DNA of 64,000 bases from Betaproteobacteria bacterium (GCA_021730905.1 JAKFYK010000016.1:1-64000), one strand, 5' to 3'. Numbered from the stretch's first letter, positions 9,835 to 20,285 are shown. Numbers and translations are program-made. The notes: generated from the letters alone by a model not told the origin.

Positions 9835-10193
9835 TTGGCGGCCGCTTTGCGCTCGGAATTGATTAACCCGCCGATCAGCGCGAGAACGCGGTCGATCAAT
9901 ACATCAATCGCTTCAGTTTCGTTGAGATACCCCAAGTCTTTGGCGATCAACAATTGTGTGTCGAGCTCGTTAAGCGACCCTCTGGCAATAGATAAAAATT
10001 GCAGGAGTTCCTTTTTCGATGATCTTCCTGCGCCTTCGGCAATGTTGGACGGCACCGATATCGCAGCACAGCGCATTTGGCTGACCAAACCAAAAACCTC
10101 TTGCTTCGGAAAGTCAGTCGTTACGGCGTAGACGCTCTTTACGAGTACCATGACCTGCTGCCATACCAACAGCCCCTGGTGTTTGCGCCTCAC
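9831..10193 (-). CDS. Four-helix-bundle protein (23S rRNA IVS / S23-like family)
   Basis: [54 protein letters not shown] signature. Confidence 0.9.
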   Translation of the reverse strand: MRRKHQGLLVWQQVMVLVKSVYAVTTDFPKQEVFGLVSQMRCAAISVPSNIAEGAGRSSKKELLQFLSIARGSLNELDTQLLIAKDLGYLNETEAIDVLIDRVLALIGGLINSERKAAAK

Positions 10194-10210
10194 GCCTCAC
10201 GCCTCACGCA
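10186..10210 (-). repeat. Heptad array (GTGAGGC)3 at the yebC / four-helix-bundle junction
   Basis: Plus strand GCGCCTCACGCCTCACGCCTCACGC; contains the yebC stop and the GTG start of the next gene. Confidence 0.9.
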
Positions 10211-10935
10211 TCTGAATCAATCACCGCACTGGTGTAAACCTCTTGCACGTCATCCAGCGCCTCAAGCGCATCCAGCAACTTTTGCATTTTGAGCGCGTCG
10301 TCGCCGGCCAGCGGGTTTTCCATATTGGGTTTCATGATGACTTCAGCGACTTCCGGCTTGAACCCGGCCTTCTCGATGCCTGTCTTCACGACATGAAAAT
10401 CATTGGCGCCAGTGATAACCTCAATACTGCCATCCTCGTTAGTCACCACATCTTCGGCGCCGGCATCGATGGCGGCTTCCATCAATTTCTCTTCATCCGT
10501 ACCCGGCGCGAACACCATCTGACCGCAATGCTTGAACAGAAACGCTACCGAGCCTTCTGCTCCCATGTTGCCGCCATTCTTGGTAAACGCAAAGCGCACG
10601 TCGGCCACGGTGCGCGTGCGGTTGTCGGTCATGCAATCGACCATCACCGCTGCGCCGCCGATGCCGTAGCCTTCGTAGCGGATTTCCTCGTAATTCACGC
10701 CTTCCAGATCGCCGGTGCCGCGCTTGATCGCGCGCTCGACGTTGTCCTTCGGCATATTGTTCGCATACGCCTTGTCCATCGCCAGACGCAGGCGCGGATT
10801 GGTACCTGCATCGCCGCCGCCCATGCGCGCCGCGACCGTGATCTCCTTGATCAGCCGCGTAAAAATCTTGCCGCGCTTGGCGTCCTGTCGGCCTTTGCGA
10901 TGCTGAATGTTCGCCCACTTGGAATGTCCTGCCAT
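10204..10935 (-). CDS. yebC: YebC/PmpR family regulator/translation factor
   Basis: [32 protein letters not shown]. Confidence 0.96.
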   Translation of the reverse strand: MAGHSKWANIQHRKGRQDAKRGKIFTRLIKEITVAARMGGGDAGTNPRLRLAMDKAYANNMPKDNVERAIKRGTGDLEGVNYEEIRYEGYGIGGAAVMVDCMTDNRTRTVADVRFAFTKNGGNMGAEGSVAFLFKHCGQMVFAPGTDEEKLMEAAIDAGAEDVVTNEDGSIEVITGANDFHVVKTGIEKAGFKPEVAEVIMKPNMENPLAGDDALKMQKLLDALEALDDVQEVYTSAVIDSDA

Positions 10936-10994
10936 GCCATCCTCAGACTTTGGGAACCCGCTACAATGAGCAAAATTTTATCATGGAGAGCGTT

Positions 10995-12539
10995 ATGCCC
11001 GACCCTTTATTAGTCGCCAAAGGTGAACACGATCTCTGTTTGCTGCCGGGCTTGGCCAATCGTCACGGCCTGATTGCAGGCGCTACAGGCACGGGCAAAA
11101 CCGTCACGCTGCAACGCATTGCCGAATCGTTGAGCCGCATCGGTGTGCCGGTGTTCATGGCCGACGTGAAAGGCGATCTCGCGGGCATCTCGCAGGCCGG
11201 CGAACTCAAGGGCAAGATCAAGGAACGCGTCGAACAACTGAAACTCGACGACTTCAAAAATGAAGCGTGCCCGGTAGTGTTCTGGGACACCTTCGGCAAA
11301 CAGGGTCACCCGGTGCGCACCACCGCTTCGGAAATGGGGCCGCTGCTGCTCGCGCGCATGCTGAACCTGAACGACACCCAGCAGGGCGTGTTGACACTGG
11401 TGTTCAAGATTGCCGACGACAACGGCCTGCTGCTGCTCGACATGAAAGACTTGCGTTCGATGCTGCAGTACGTGGGCGACAACGCCAAGGAATTCACCAC
11501 GCAATACGGCAATGTCTCCGCCGCTTCCATCGGCGCCATCCAGCGCGGCCTGCTTGAGATCGACAGCCAGGGCGCAGATCAGTTCTTTGGCGAACCGGCG
11601 CTTAACATCATGGATTTCATTCAGACCGATGCCAAAGGGCACGGGATTATCAATGTGCTCGCCGCTGACAAACTGATGACGTCACCCAAACTCTACGCGA
11701 CGTTTCTGTTGTGGATGCTGTCGGAATTGTTCGAGCAACTGCCCGAAGTGGGCGACGTGGAAAAACCCAAGCTGGTGTTTTTCTTCGACGAAGCACACCT
11801 GTTGTTTACCGATGCGCCGCAAGCGCTGCTGGAAAAAATTGAACAAGTGGTGCGGCTGGTGCGCTCCAAAGGCGTTGGGGTGTACTTCGTTACACAAAAT
11901 CCGCTGGATGTGCCCGACACCGTGCTCGGCCAACTCGGCAATCGCGTACAGCATGCGCTGCGCGCCTTCACGCCACGCGATCAAAAGGCGGTCAAATCCG
12001 CCGCAACCACCATGCGCGCAAATCCCAAGCTGGATGTGGAAGCGGTGATTACGGAATTGGGCGTGGGCGAAGCGCTGGTATCTTTTCTCGATGAAAAAGG
12101 CCGTCCGACTATCGTTGAGCGCGCGTTTGTCGCGCCGCCGGGCAGCCGCTTGGGACCGGTTACGCCGGACGAACGTGCCGCAATCATGAAAGATTCGCTG
12201 GTCGCTGGTGTTTACGAGAAGGCGATTGACCGTGAATCCGCTTACGAAAAGCTCACGGGCCGTGTGGCAGGCAGCACTGCGGGCGCGCAAACTGGGTCTG
12301 CCGCGCCGGCGCAACCGTCGGGCACGACCGCTCCGCAGCAGCCGCAGTCCGACGGTGGCGGCATTTTCGGCTCATTCAAGGACATTCTTTTCGGCACCAC
12401 TGGGCCACGCGGCGGCAAACACGACGGATTGGTGCAGTCTGCGGCAAAGAGTGCTGCACGAACTGTCGGCTCTCAGGTGGGCCGCGAAATCTTGCGTGGG
12501 GTGCTGGGCGGGATTATGGGGGGCGGGAAGCGGCGGTAA
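10995..12539 (+). CDS. HerA-like / DUF853 family ATPase
   Basis: [20 protein letters not shown] Walker [61 protein letters not shown]. Confidence 0.9.
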   Translation: MPDPLLVAKGEHDLCLLPGLANRHGLIAGATGTGKTVTLQRIAESLSRIGVPVFMADVKGDLAGISQAGELKGKIKERVEQLKLDDFKNEACPVVFWDTFGKQGHPVRTTASEMGPLLLARMLNLNDTQQGVLTLVFKIADDNGLLLLDMKDLRSMLQYVGDNAKEFTTQYGNVSAASIGAIQRGLLEIDSQGADQFFGEPALNIMDFIQTDAKGHGIINVLAADKLMTSPKLYATFLLWMLSELFEQLPEVGDVEKPKLVFFFDEAHLLFTDAPQALLEKIEQVVRLVRSKGVGVYFVTQNPLDVPDTVLGQLGNRVQHALRAFTPRDQKAVKSAATTMRANPKLDVEAVITELGVGEALVSFLDEKGRPTIVERAFVAPPGSRLGPVTPDERAAIMKDSLVAGVYEKAIDRESAYEKLTGRVAGSTAGAQTGSAAPAQPSGTTAPQQPQSDGGGIFGSFKDILFGTTGPRGGKHDGLVQSAAKSAARTVGSQVGREILRGVLGGIMGGGKRR

Positions 12540-12757
12540 AGCGCTAGTCATAGCGGTCAGCATAAATGCGCAAGAAAGAACGGTGCTAATTCATGGCTGA
12601 TAGCCGATGCAACGCAGCAGATATACCTTGGCTTGCCATCCTTCAGTGAATGGGAGCGCGCACAGTGGGAAAAGCGCGTCGCAACGAGGAAGAAGAAGAT
12701 CAATCATAAATCGTGAGCTCGGCGTATCAATAGTCTTCTGGCACGTCTTGGCAGTTC

Positions 12758-13672
12758 CTACTCAGCTTCTCCTGCAATGTATCCCCCGGGCATCACCGCA
12801 AACGCGCTGTCGGGCGCCTTGCCCGCGATGGTCGTACGGTGCAGCTTGCGCCTGTACTTCGTCTTGTCGAACGTCGTCGCCCGGTGCAGCGTGCAGCGGT
12901 TGTCCCACATCACCGCGTCGCCGTCGCGCCAGTGGTGGCTGTACACGAACTGCGGCTGCGTGACGAACGCGGTCAACTCGTCGAGCAGACTGGCCCCTTC
13001 CGCCGGCGGCATGCCGACGATCTCCTGCGCATGCGAGCCGACGTAGAGCGCCTTGCGGCCGTTGACCGGATTGGTGCGGATCACCGGGTGCGTGACGACA
13101 TGGCGTTTCTTGTCCTCGTCCTTGTAGCCTTTGTCGTTGTCCATGTCCCGATGCGTCATGCGGTGCAGCGCGGTCAGGCCTTCGAGCGCGGCCTTACGCT
13201 CGGCGGGTAAAGCCTCGTAGGCCGCACGCGCGCTGGCGAAATCGGTATCGCCGCCGACCGGCGGCACGATGCGCGACGCCAGCAGCGAGGCGAGCGCCGA
13301 GACCGGTTTGAACGAGCTGTCGCTGTGCCACTCTTCATTGCGCTCCCGATGCAGCATCGCCGGATGGTCAGAAGGCAGGAAATTCCCGTCCTTGCCGAGA
13401 TTGGTCATGACCGAGATGTGCCCCGGATTCCAGTCGTTGCCGGGGTGCGCGATCATTGTTTCGAGCACGCCGAAGTTGCGGCTGAACGCGATCTGCGACT
13501 CGTCGTCGAAATGCTGATCGCGAAACACCAGAATCTGGTGCTCGTTGAACGCGTCCCAGATCGCGCGGAAGTCCTCGCGCGGCACGGGTACCGTCAGGTC
13601 GATGCCGGTCACCTCGGCGACGAAGAGCGGATGCAGGCGTTTGATGGTGATGCGGCTGGCTGGCGTATCCAT
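12758..13672 (-). CDS. TauD/TfdA family Fe(II)/2-oxoglutarate dioxygenase
   Basis: WHSDSSF (HxD), VTHPVIRTNPVNGRKALYVGSHA, VMWDNRCTLHRAT. Confidence 0.92.
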   Translation of the reverse strand: MDTPASRITIKRLHPLFVAEVTGIDLTVPVPREDFRAIWDAFNEHQILVFRDQHFDDESQIAFSRNFGVLETMIAHPGNDWNPGHISVMTNLGKDGNFLPSDHPAMLHRERNEEWHSDSSFKPVSALASLLASRIVPPVGGDTDFASARAAYEALPAERKAALEGLTALHRMTHRDMDNDKGYKDEDKKRHVVTHPVIRTNPVNGRKALYVGSHAQEIVGMPPAEGASLLDELTAFVTQPQFVYSHHWRDGDAVMWDNRCTLHRATTFDKTKYRRKLHRTTIAGKAPDSAFAVMPGGYIAGEAE

Positions 13673-13716
13673 GATTCCTCCGAAAGCTTGATGTGTATCC
13701 TGTGATTCTACAAAAA

Positions 13717-13914
13717 GGTCACTGTTCAGTCCCTCTGCTACAGCAAGCGCAACCGCCTTGTCGTTCCCGCGCAGAGCCTGTCCTCGAATGCTTTAGTCGA
13801 GGATGGGAACCCATAACGCCGTAGCCCTTGAAACAACCCTATGGATTCCCGCCTGCGCGGGAATGACACCTGAGGTAAAGCAAGGCATCCGGCAGAGGGC
13901 ACTGAACAGTTACC
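13717..13914. mobile_element. MITE-like fold-back repeat element
   Basis: Terminal inverted repeats GGTCACTGTTCAGTCCCTCTGC (13717-13738) and complement of GGCAGAGGGCACTGAACAGTTACC (13891-13914); nested inverted repeats and ATTCCC-N8-GGGAAT core at 13845-13864. Confidence 0.7.
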
Positions 13915-13945
13915 AAGAGAACTCTCACCCCTCCCGGCTTGCCTT

Positions 13946-14806
13946 TCACGCCCTGCGATTCTCCTTGACCAACTCAGCCTTCACACCCGCGTAGAGAATC
14001 TCCTTTTTCATGTCCGCGTTGCGCTTGGCATAGGCAAAGTCTTCCACCTGCAGCCGGCCCGCGGGCGCGGGTATGTGCTCGAAGTGTCCGTGACGGTCCT
14101 CGCCGCCCACGTGCGAGACGAGCAGCCTGTCACCGGAGACCTGCTTCATCGACGGCGCCACGTAACGAATGGCGACACCCACGCGGCGCGCGTGGGTGGT
14201 GTTGGGGCCGGAGGCGTGGAAAATGTGCCCGTGATGGAACGAGGCTTGCCCGGCGCGCAGCAGCACGTCCACCGCGCTCGCTTCGTCCACCTCGACCGCG
14301 ATCTCCTGGCCGCGCGTGAGCAGATTGTCCGGCGCGAACTTGTCCACATGCGGCACGTCGCGCTTCAAGTGGCTGCCGGGCACAAAGCGCATGCAGCCGG
14401 TTTCGATGGTCGCTGGTGTCAACGCGACCCACGCGGTAACTTCGTCTTCGCCATCAAGCCCCCAGTAATTGAGGTCCTGGTGCCAGCTCACGAAACTTTT
14501 GGAGCCCGCTTCCTTGATGAAGAATCCGCAGCTCCACACCAGCAGGTCGGGGCCGATGATCTGCGACGCGGCTTCGATGAGGCGCGGGTGGCGGATCAGC
14601 CCGGCGAATGACGGCAGCAGTTGCGACGGATAGCTGCGCAGGAGCGATAGCCGCGCGCGGTCGCCGCTGACTTCGCCTTCAGCGGCCTCAAGGTCGGCAA
14701 GCAGCCCGGCCGCCTCGGCTTCGCTGAGTACGTCCTGCGGAAAGAAGTAACCGTCCTTCGCGTAGGCGGCGGTTATCGGTGATGCTGCGGGAAGCCTGTC
14801 GTTCAT
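13946..14806 (-). CDS. Phytanoyl-CoA dioxygenase (PhyH) family protein
   Basis: VSWHQDLNYWGLDGEDEVTAWVALTPATIETGCMRFVPGSH. Confidence 0.9.
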   Translation of the reverse strand: MNDRLPAASPITAAYAKDGYFFPQDVLSEAEAAGLLADLEAAEGEVSGDRARLSLLRSYPSQLLPSFAGLIRHPRLIEAASQIIGPDLLVWSCGFFIKEAGSKSFVSWHQDLNYWGLDGEDEVTAWVALTPATIETGCMRFVPGSHLKRDVPHVDKFAPDNLLTRGQEIAVEVDEASAVDVLLRAGQASFHHGHIFHASGPNTTHARRVGVAIRYVAPSMKQVSGDRLLVSHVGGEDRHGHFEHIPAPAGRLQVEDFAYAKRNADMKKEILYAGVKAELVKENRRA

Positions 14807-14865
14807 AAACCACCTCGCACGGGCAGGAGGAAGGCGAAGGATAGCACTCGATAGCCTGTTCGCGG

Positions 14866-15885
14866 TTGCATAAACACACGGGCATCACGCTTGAACAGGA
14901 GCCATTCCGGCCCTTATCATCGGGCCATGCATTTGCTACTGATGCCAACGTGAGCTTGTCTGCCGGCGCGCGCAGCGCCTACATCGGCGTTGCCTGCGCC
15001 CTCCTCGGCTCCGTCGCATTTTCCGGCAAGACCGTCATCGTCAAGCTGGCGTATCAGCACGGTGTCGATGTGCTGACCCTGCTCGCGTTGCGCATGTTGT
15101 TCTCGCTGCCGTTTTTTCTGTTCATGGCGTGGTGGGCGGGTGCTATCCATCTCGTGCGGCGCGACTGGCTGGGCGTTGCAGCCCTGGGGTTCATCGGCTA
15201 CTACGTCGGCAGCTACCTCGATTTCGCGGGTTTGCAGTACATCTCGGCGGGGCTGGGCCGGCTGATTCTTTACCTCTACCCGACCATCGTGGTGCTGATG
15301 TCGGCGCTGTTTCTGAAACAACCGATCCGCAAGCGGCATGTGATTTCGCTGGCGTTGTCGTATGGCGGCATTGCGCTGGTATTCAACGAAGAAATCCGCA
15401 TGGGCGATAGCACGCAACTGAGCTGGAACCTGATGCTGCTCGGCGCGGGACTGGTGTTCGCCAGCGCCATTGCCTATGCGATTTATCTGATTGCGGGCAG
15501 CCGTTACGTGCAGACCATGGGTTCCATGCGCTTCACTGCGTATGCGGCGACGTCGGCTTCGTTTTTTGTCATTGCGCATTTCATGGCGCTGCGCGGACCT
15601 TCACAGCTTGCGGTTTCCAATGACGTGTACCTCCTGGTGCTGATCATGGCGATCTTCACCACGGTGATGCCGCTGTGGCTGATGGCAGAAGGACTGAAGC
15701 GCATCGGCGCCAATCAGGTGGCGCTGGTCGGCTGCATCGGACCGTTATCGACGATGGTATTCGGGCAGATTTTTCTGGGCGAAGTCATTACGTTGATTCA
15801 GTTGCTCGGCGCAGGCCTGGTGCTGGCGGGCGTGTTGATCATCAGTCTCAAGCCACAAGCCGCTGCCGTAACCAAAAACATATAA
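14866..15885 (+). CDS. EamA/DMT family transporter (start uncertain)
   Basis: 10-TM ORF, two EamA repeats; true start may be downstream near VSLSAGARSAYIGV. Confidence 0.85.
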   Translation: MHKHTGITLEQEPFRPLSSGHAFATDANVSLSAGARSAYIGVACALLGSVAFSGKTVIVKLAYQHGVDVLTLLALRMLFSLPFFLFMAWWAGAIHLVRRDWLGVAALGFIGYYVGSYLDFAGLQYISAGLGRLILYLYPTIVVLMSALFLKQPIRKRHVISLALSYGGIALVFNEEIRMGDSTQLSWNLMLLGAGLVFASAIAYAIYLIAGSRYVQTMGSMRFTAYAATSASFFVIAHFMALRGPSQLAVSNDVYLLVLIMAIFTTVMPLWLMAEGLKRIGANQVALVGCIGPLSTMVFGQIFLGEVITLIQLLGAGLVLAGVLIISLKPQAAAVTKNI

Positions 15886-15917
15886 GTATTTGTTTTTATT
15901 GATAATTTAATATATTT
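15879..15917 (+). repeat. AT-rich dispersed motif copy 4 (ATATAAGTATTTGTTTTTATTGATAATTTAATATATTT)
   Basis: Contains TATTTGTTTT; the EamA stop codon TAA lies within it. Confidence 0.9.
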
Positions 15918-16030
15918 CTCCAGCGTCATTCCACACTGTATCCAGCGCATTTGCCCATCCATTCCCGCGTTGCGATACTCGCGCTTGTTTTTGCAGAAAC
16001 ACCTCACGCCATCCCGCCACAGGAACCCGC

Positions 16031-16834
16031 ATGAAACTCTGGTACCAAAGCCTCGCTCGCCAAACTGAATCCACGCCCTACGGCGAAATCCTGCGCGCCA
16101 CCATCGCTGCCGCCGTAGACCCCGGCACCACGGTCGATATGCGCGGCGTAGCAAAATCGGCGGGCATCGGCGTGCACTATCGCTTTCTCGAGCATCACGA
16201 CATGCGCGAAGTGATGTTCAACGCGATGCAGGCCGAGCGCGAAGGCTACGACGCTTTTCTGATCGGCAACATCAGCGATGCCGGCATCCGCGAAGCGCGC
16301 GAGTGCGTGAATATTCCCGTGCTCGGCCTGTGCGAAACCAGCCTGCATCTCGCCAGCATCATGGGCGCCAGTTTCGGCCTGGTGACGATCAGTCCGAAAT
16401 GGAATCTGCGCATCATGGAAAACGTGCAGCGTTACGGGCTGGAGCGACGCTTCGTCGGCATGGAACCGATGAACACCTCGCCCATCGAATTGAAGCGCGC
16501 GATGATCGATATGCCGTTTCGCCAGGGCATCATCGAGCAGTTCAATGTCGCCGCAAAAAAACTCCTCGACAAAGGCGCAGAAATCATCATCCCGGCCGGT
16601 GGCGACATCATCGTGTTTCTCGCCGAATCGAAGACCTACGACATCGAACGCGCGCCCATCGTCAACGGCATCGTCGAACTGGTGAAAATGGGCGAGATGG
16701 CGGTAAAGCTGCGAAAAATCACCGGCCGCTTCACCAGCAAGCGCTTGTCCTACGCCCCGCCCACCGGCGACTATCTCGAACGCACGCGGGCATTTTACGG
16801 CGCGGATGTTTATCCTGATCCGAAACGGGACTGA
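16031..16834 (+). CDS. Asp/Glu/hydantoin racemase or maleate isomerase-like protein
   Basis: MKLWYQSLARQTE; IPVLGLCETSLHLASIMG; GAEIIIPAGGDI. Confidence 0.75.
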   Translation: MKLWYQSLARQTESTPYGEILRATIAAAVDPGTTVDMRGVAKSAGIGVHYRFLEHHDMREVMFNAMQAEREGYDAFLIGNISDAGIREARECVNIPVLGLCETSLHLASIMGASFGLVTISPKWNLRIMENVQRYGLERRFVGMEPMNTSPIELKRAMIDMPFRQGIIEQFNVAAKKLLDKGAEIIIPAGGDIIVFLAESKTYDIERAPIVNGIVELVKMGEMAVKLRKITGRFTSKRLSYAPPTGDYLERTRAFYGADVYPDPKRD

Positions 16835-16840
16835 CAAGCC

Positions 16841-17803
16841 ATGCGACTTTTTTGCCTGACTGTCGGCACGCTGATCTGCACCGGCGCAATGGCGCAAACA
16901 ACACCGATCTACCCCAACCGCCCCATACGCATGGTGGCAGGCATGCCCGCCGGCGGCGGCGCCGATCTCAACGCGCGCCGACTCGCCGCGCAACTAAACC
17001 GCATCCTCAAACAGAACATCGTGGTGGAAAATATCGCCGGCGCAGCGGGCAACGCCGCAGCGGTCACGGTAGCGGGCGGCAATCCCGACGGGCACACCAT
17101 ATTTTTCTCGTCGCATCCGGTGTTCGCGGTGAATCCGGTGCTGTATGAAAAACTGCCGTTCAATCCCGCCGACTTTCAGCCGGTGACGCTGGTGAGCCAG
17201 GCGTCGCATGTGCTGCTCGCCACGCCATCGCTGCCTGCGGCCAAAATATCCGATCTGATCGCGCTCGCCAAAACCAAACCACGCGCCATCAACTTCGGTT
17301 CCGGCGGGCCCGGCACCTCGCTGCATCTCGCGGGCGAGTTGCTCAACTACACGGCGAAAATCGAACTCGTGCACATCCCGTATCGCGGCGCGGCGCCAGC
17401 GGTGGTCGCGCTGATCGGCAACGAAATCCAGCTGCTGTTCGACAACTCGATGACCGCCATCGGCCATGTACGCGGCGGCCGGGTCAAGGCGCTGGGCATC
17501 GCGGCCAAATCACGATTGGCGGCCATTCCCGATGTGCCCACGCTGGACGAGTCGGGCGCGCCCGGCTTCGAAGCGGGCATTTCGCACGGCGTGCTGGTAC
17601 TTGCCGCCGTGCCCAAGCCCACGGTGGCAGCGCTCAATCGCGCGATCAACAGTGCGATCAGCGAACCGGAATACAAATCGGCGATGGGCGAATTCGGCGT
17701 GACACTGATGGGCGGCACGCCGGAACAGTTTGCGAATTTCATCGCGGCAGAGCGCACGAAATATGCCGAGCTGATCAAGAAGCAGGGCATCAAGGCGAAT
17801 TGA
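16841..17803 (+). CDS. Tripartite tricarboxylate transporter (Bug/TctC) substrate-binding protein
   Basis: YPNRPIRMVAGMPAGGGADLNARRLA...; INFGSGGPGTSLHLAGELL; VHIPYRGAAPAVV. Confidence 0.92.
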   Translation: MRLFCLTVGTLICTGAMAQTTPIYPNRPIRMVAGMPAGGGADLNARRLAAQLNRILKQNIVVENIAGAAGNAAAVTVAGGNPDGHTIFFSSHPVFAVNPVLYEKLPFNPADFQPVTLVSQASHVLLATPSLPAAKISDLIALAKTKPRAINFGSGGPGTSLHLAGELLNYTAKIELVHIPYRGAAPAVVALIGNEIQLLFDNSMTAIGHVRGGRVKALGIAAKSRLAAIPDVPTLDESGAPGFEAGISHGVLVLAAVPKPTVAALNRAINSAISEPEYKSAMGEFGVTLMGGTPEQFANFIAAERTKYAELIKKQGIKAN

Positions 17804-17867
17804 TTCCTTGCGGTGCCGGCAAATGGCCCCGAACTTCCAGAATCATTTGTTTAATTGAACCTATCTC

Positions 17868-19280
17868 ATGAACACAGCCACTGCCTACGAAACCATCATC
17901 ATCGGCGGCGGACTCGCCGGACTCACCTGCGGCCTGCGCCTCGCTGAGCAAGGCGTAAAAGTCGCCATCCTCGAAAAGGGCGAGACCGATCGCTATATGT
18001 GCAACTCGCGCATCTGCGGCGGTGCATTTCACGTGTCATACCGCGATGTATTCGAACCGCCCGCCAATCTGCTCAACGCTATCAACAGCCACACCCACGG
18101 TTTTGCCAAACCCGAATTCGCGGAGACGATTGCGAGCCATGTCGCCACCACGGTAAATTTTCTTAAGTCCAAAGGTATACGCTATATCAAGGTAGGCACC
18201 GCATCGCATCGCCAGACCACCCTGGCGCCCCCCATCGCCACCAAGGGCCGCGATTACTGGCATGGCCGCGGCGGCGATGTGATGCTGCGTACGCTGCACG
18301 CCGAGCTGAAAAAAGCTGGCGCCACTCTGCTGCTGGGCACGCGCGCGCTGCGGCTGCGCATGGCGGGCGGCCAGTGTGTCGGAATCGAAGCCGAACAGCA
18401 GGGCAAACCGCTGACGCTCGATGCGCGCAATGTGGTGATCAGCGACGGTGGATTTCAGGCCAACCTTGAAATGCTCAAAGAATACATCTCGCCCGCGCCC
18501 GAAAGAATCCGCCAGCGCAATGCGCAGACCGCGATGGGCGACGGCCTCAAAATGGCGCGCGCCATCGGCGCACAACTCACCGACATGAAGCGCTTCTACG
18601 GTCACATGCTGATTCAGGACGCGATGACCAACGACGACCTGTGGCCGTTTCCGGTGATGGATGATTTGTGCGTTGCCGGCGTGATGGTCGATAACAGCGG
18701 CACACGGTTTGTCGACGAAGGGCTGGGCGGCGTGTACCTCGCCAACCACGTCGCGGGGCTGGCGGACCCGCTCTGCAGTACCGTGATTTTCGATCAGCCC
18801 ATTTGGGACGGCCCAGGCAAAGCGTTCATCACGCCAGCCAATCCGCTGATCGTGACCAACGGCGGCACGGTGCATAAAGCAGGCAGCATCGCCGAGCTTG
18901 CGAAAAAAGTCGGCCTGCCGACGCAGGCACTGGAGCAAACCATTGCGCAATACAATGCCGCAATCGACGCTGGCACTGTCACGCAATTGACGCCCACTCG
19001 CACGACCAGCAGCCACAAAGCCCTGCCGATCCGCAGCGCACCGTTTTACGCCGTGCGTATGGCAGCAGGCATCACCTACACCATGGGCGGCATTGCCATC
19101 GATACACACAGCCAGGTGCTCGATGCCAACAACAACCCCATCACGGGTCTCTACGCGGCGGGCTGCGCCACCGGTGGTCTCGAAGGCGGCGAACATGTAG
19201 GCTATGTCGGCGGATTGAGCAAGTCATCGGTCACCGGCTTTCGCGCGGCGGAACATATCGCGGCAAACCGGGCGCGATAG
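17868..19280 (+). CDS. FAD-dependent oxidoreductase (fumarate reductase flavoprotein / tricarballylate dehydrogenase-like)
   Basis: TIIIGGGLAGLTCGLRLAEQG Rossmann; YTMGGIAIDTHSQVLDANNNPITGLYAAGCATGGLEGGEHVGYVGG. Confidence 0.88.
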   Translation: MNTATAYETIIIGGGLAGLTCGLRLAEQGVKVAILEKGETDRYMCNSRICGGAFHVSYRDVFEPPANLLNAINSHTHGFAKPEFAETIASHVATTVNFLKSKGIRYIKVGTASHRQTTLAPPIATKGRDYWHGRGGDVMLRTLHAELKKAGATLLLGTRALRLRMAGGQCVGIEAEQQGKPLTLDARNVVISDGGFQANLEMLKEYISPAPERIRQRNAQTAMGDGLKMARAIGAQLTDMKRFYGHMLIQDAMTNDDLWPFPVMDDLCVAGVMVDNSGTRFVDEGLGGVYLANHVAGLADPLCSTVIFDQPIWDGPGKAFITPANPLIVTNGGTVHKAGSIAELAKKVGLPTQALEQTIAQYNAAIDAGTVTQLTPTRTTSSHKALPIRSAPFYAVRMAAGITYTMGGIAIDTHSQVLDANNNPITGLYAAGCATGGLEGGEHVGYVGGLSKSSVTGFRAAEHIAANRAR

Positions 19281-19298
19281 CACCACGAACGGAATACC

Positions 19299-20285
19299 AT
19301 GCAACTGACGCTTGCCGACGCCACCGATCTCGCCATACGCGCCCTGTCGCGCGCCGGCATGACTGCGGAAAATGCCCGCATCACTGCCGATCATCTGGTC
19401 GATGCCGCGCTGTGCGGGCACGAATACTCGAGCCTGCCGCGCGTGATTGCGCTGGCCGAAGCCATGCGCGATAAACCGCCGGCCACAGCCATCCGCGTGA
19501 TTCGCGAGAATCATTGCTCCGCGCTGATCGACGGTGGCGACAACGTAGCCTACGTGGTGTCCATACACGCCATCGACAAGGCGGTGGAGATCGCGCGCAA
19601 AAACGGCGTGGCCGTAGTGTGCGCCAACAACACATGGTTCAGCGGGCGACTCGCCTACTACGTTGAACGCGCAGCACGGCAAGGCTTTATCGCAATGCAC
19701 ACCACCAACACCACGGCAAGAGTCGCTCCGCACGGCGGCGTGGACAGGCTGATGGGCACCAATCCGTTCGCGATTGCGTTCCCGGGTGAAGACGACCCGT
19801 TGATCATCGACATCGGCACCTCGCAGACCACGTGGGGCGACGTGGTGTTGGCACGCACCAAGGGCGAGCCGCTGCCCGAGGGCATGGCGGTGAATCCGGC
19901 GGGATATCCGACCACCGATCCCGATGAAGCACTGGAGGGTGCAATCCTGCCTTGGGGCGGGCCGCGCGGCAGCGGACTCGCGCTGGCAGTACAGTTGCTC
20001 GGCATCCTCGCCGGCAGCGACTTGGTCATCGACGACATCAGCAACTACGGATTATTTTTTATGGTGATCGATCCGCGATTGTTCATGCCCAGTGATCAGT
20101 TCCCCGCGCGCGTGTCGGCGTTTCGTCAGGTGATCGCGGCGAATCGACCCCTCGCCGCCAGCGGCGGCGCGGTGCGCGTACCTGGAGACAGCAGCCAGCA
20201 GAAGCGCCGCGCGAATCGCGAAAAAGGCGTGATCAACCTTGACGAAAAAGTGTATGCAAAGTTGTGCGAGTTAGCTGGGAAATGA
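19299..20285 (+). CDS. Ldh2/malate-lactate dehydrogenase family oxidoreductase
   Basis: DHLVDAALCGHEYSSLPR; GGVDRLMGTNPFAIAFPG; NREKGVINLDEKVYAKL. Confidence 0.88.
   Translation: MQLTLADATDLAIRALSRAGMTAENARITADHLVDAALCGHEYSSLPRVIALAEAMRDKPPATAIRVIRENHCSALIDGGDNVAYVVSIHAIDKAVEIARKNGVAVVCANNTWFSGRLAYYVERAARQGFIAMHTTNTTARVAPHGGVDRLMGTNPFAIAFPGEDDPLIIDIGTSQTTWGDVVLARTKGEPLPEGMAVNPAGYPTTDPDEALEGAILPWGGPRGSGLALAVQLLGILAGSDLVIDDISNYGLFFMVIDPRLFMPSDQFPARVSAFRQVIAANRPLAASGGAVRVPGDSSQQKRRANREKGVINLDEKVYAKLCELAGK

Noticed and set aside
18036-19196. 386-aa minus-strand ORF opposite the FAD oxidoreductase
   Set aside because: Antisense shadow ORF with no recognisable domain; the plus strand has a clear Rossmann flavoprotein.
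19299-20285. Ldh2-family gene as a possible pseudogene because it is slightly short
   Set aside because: The frame is intact with conserved N- and C-terminal motifs; slight shortening alone is not evidence of decay.
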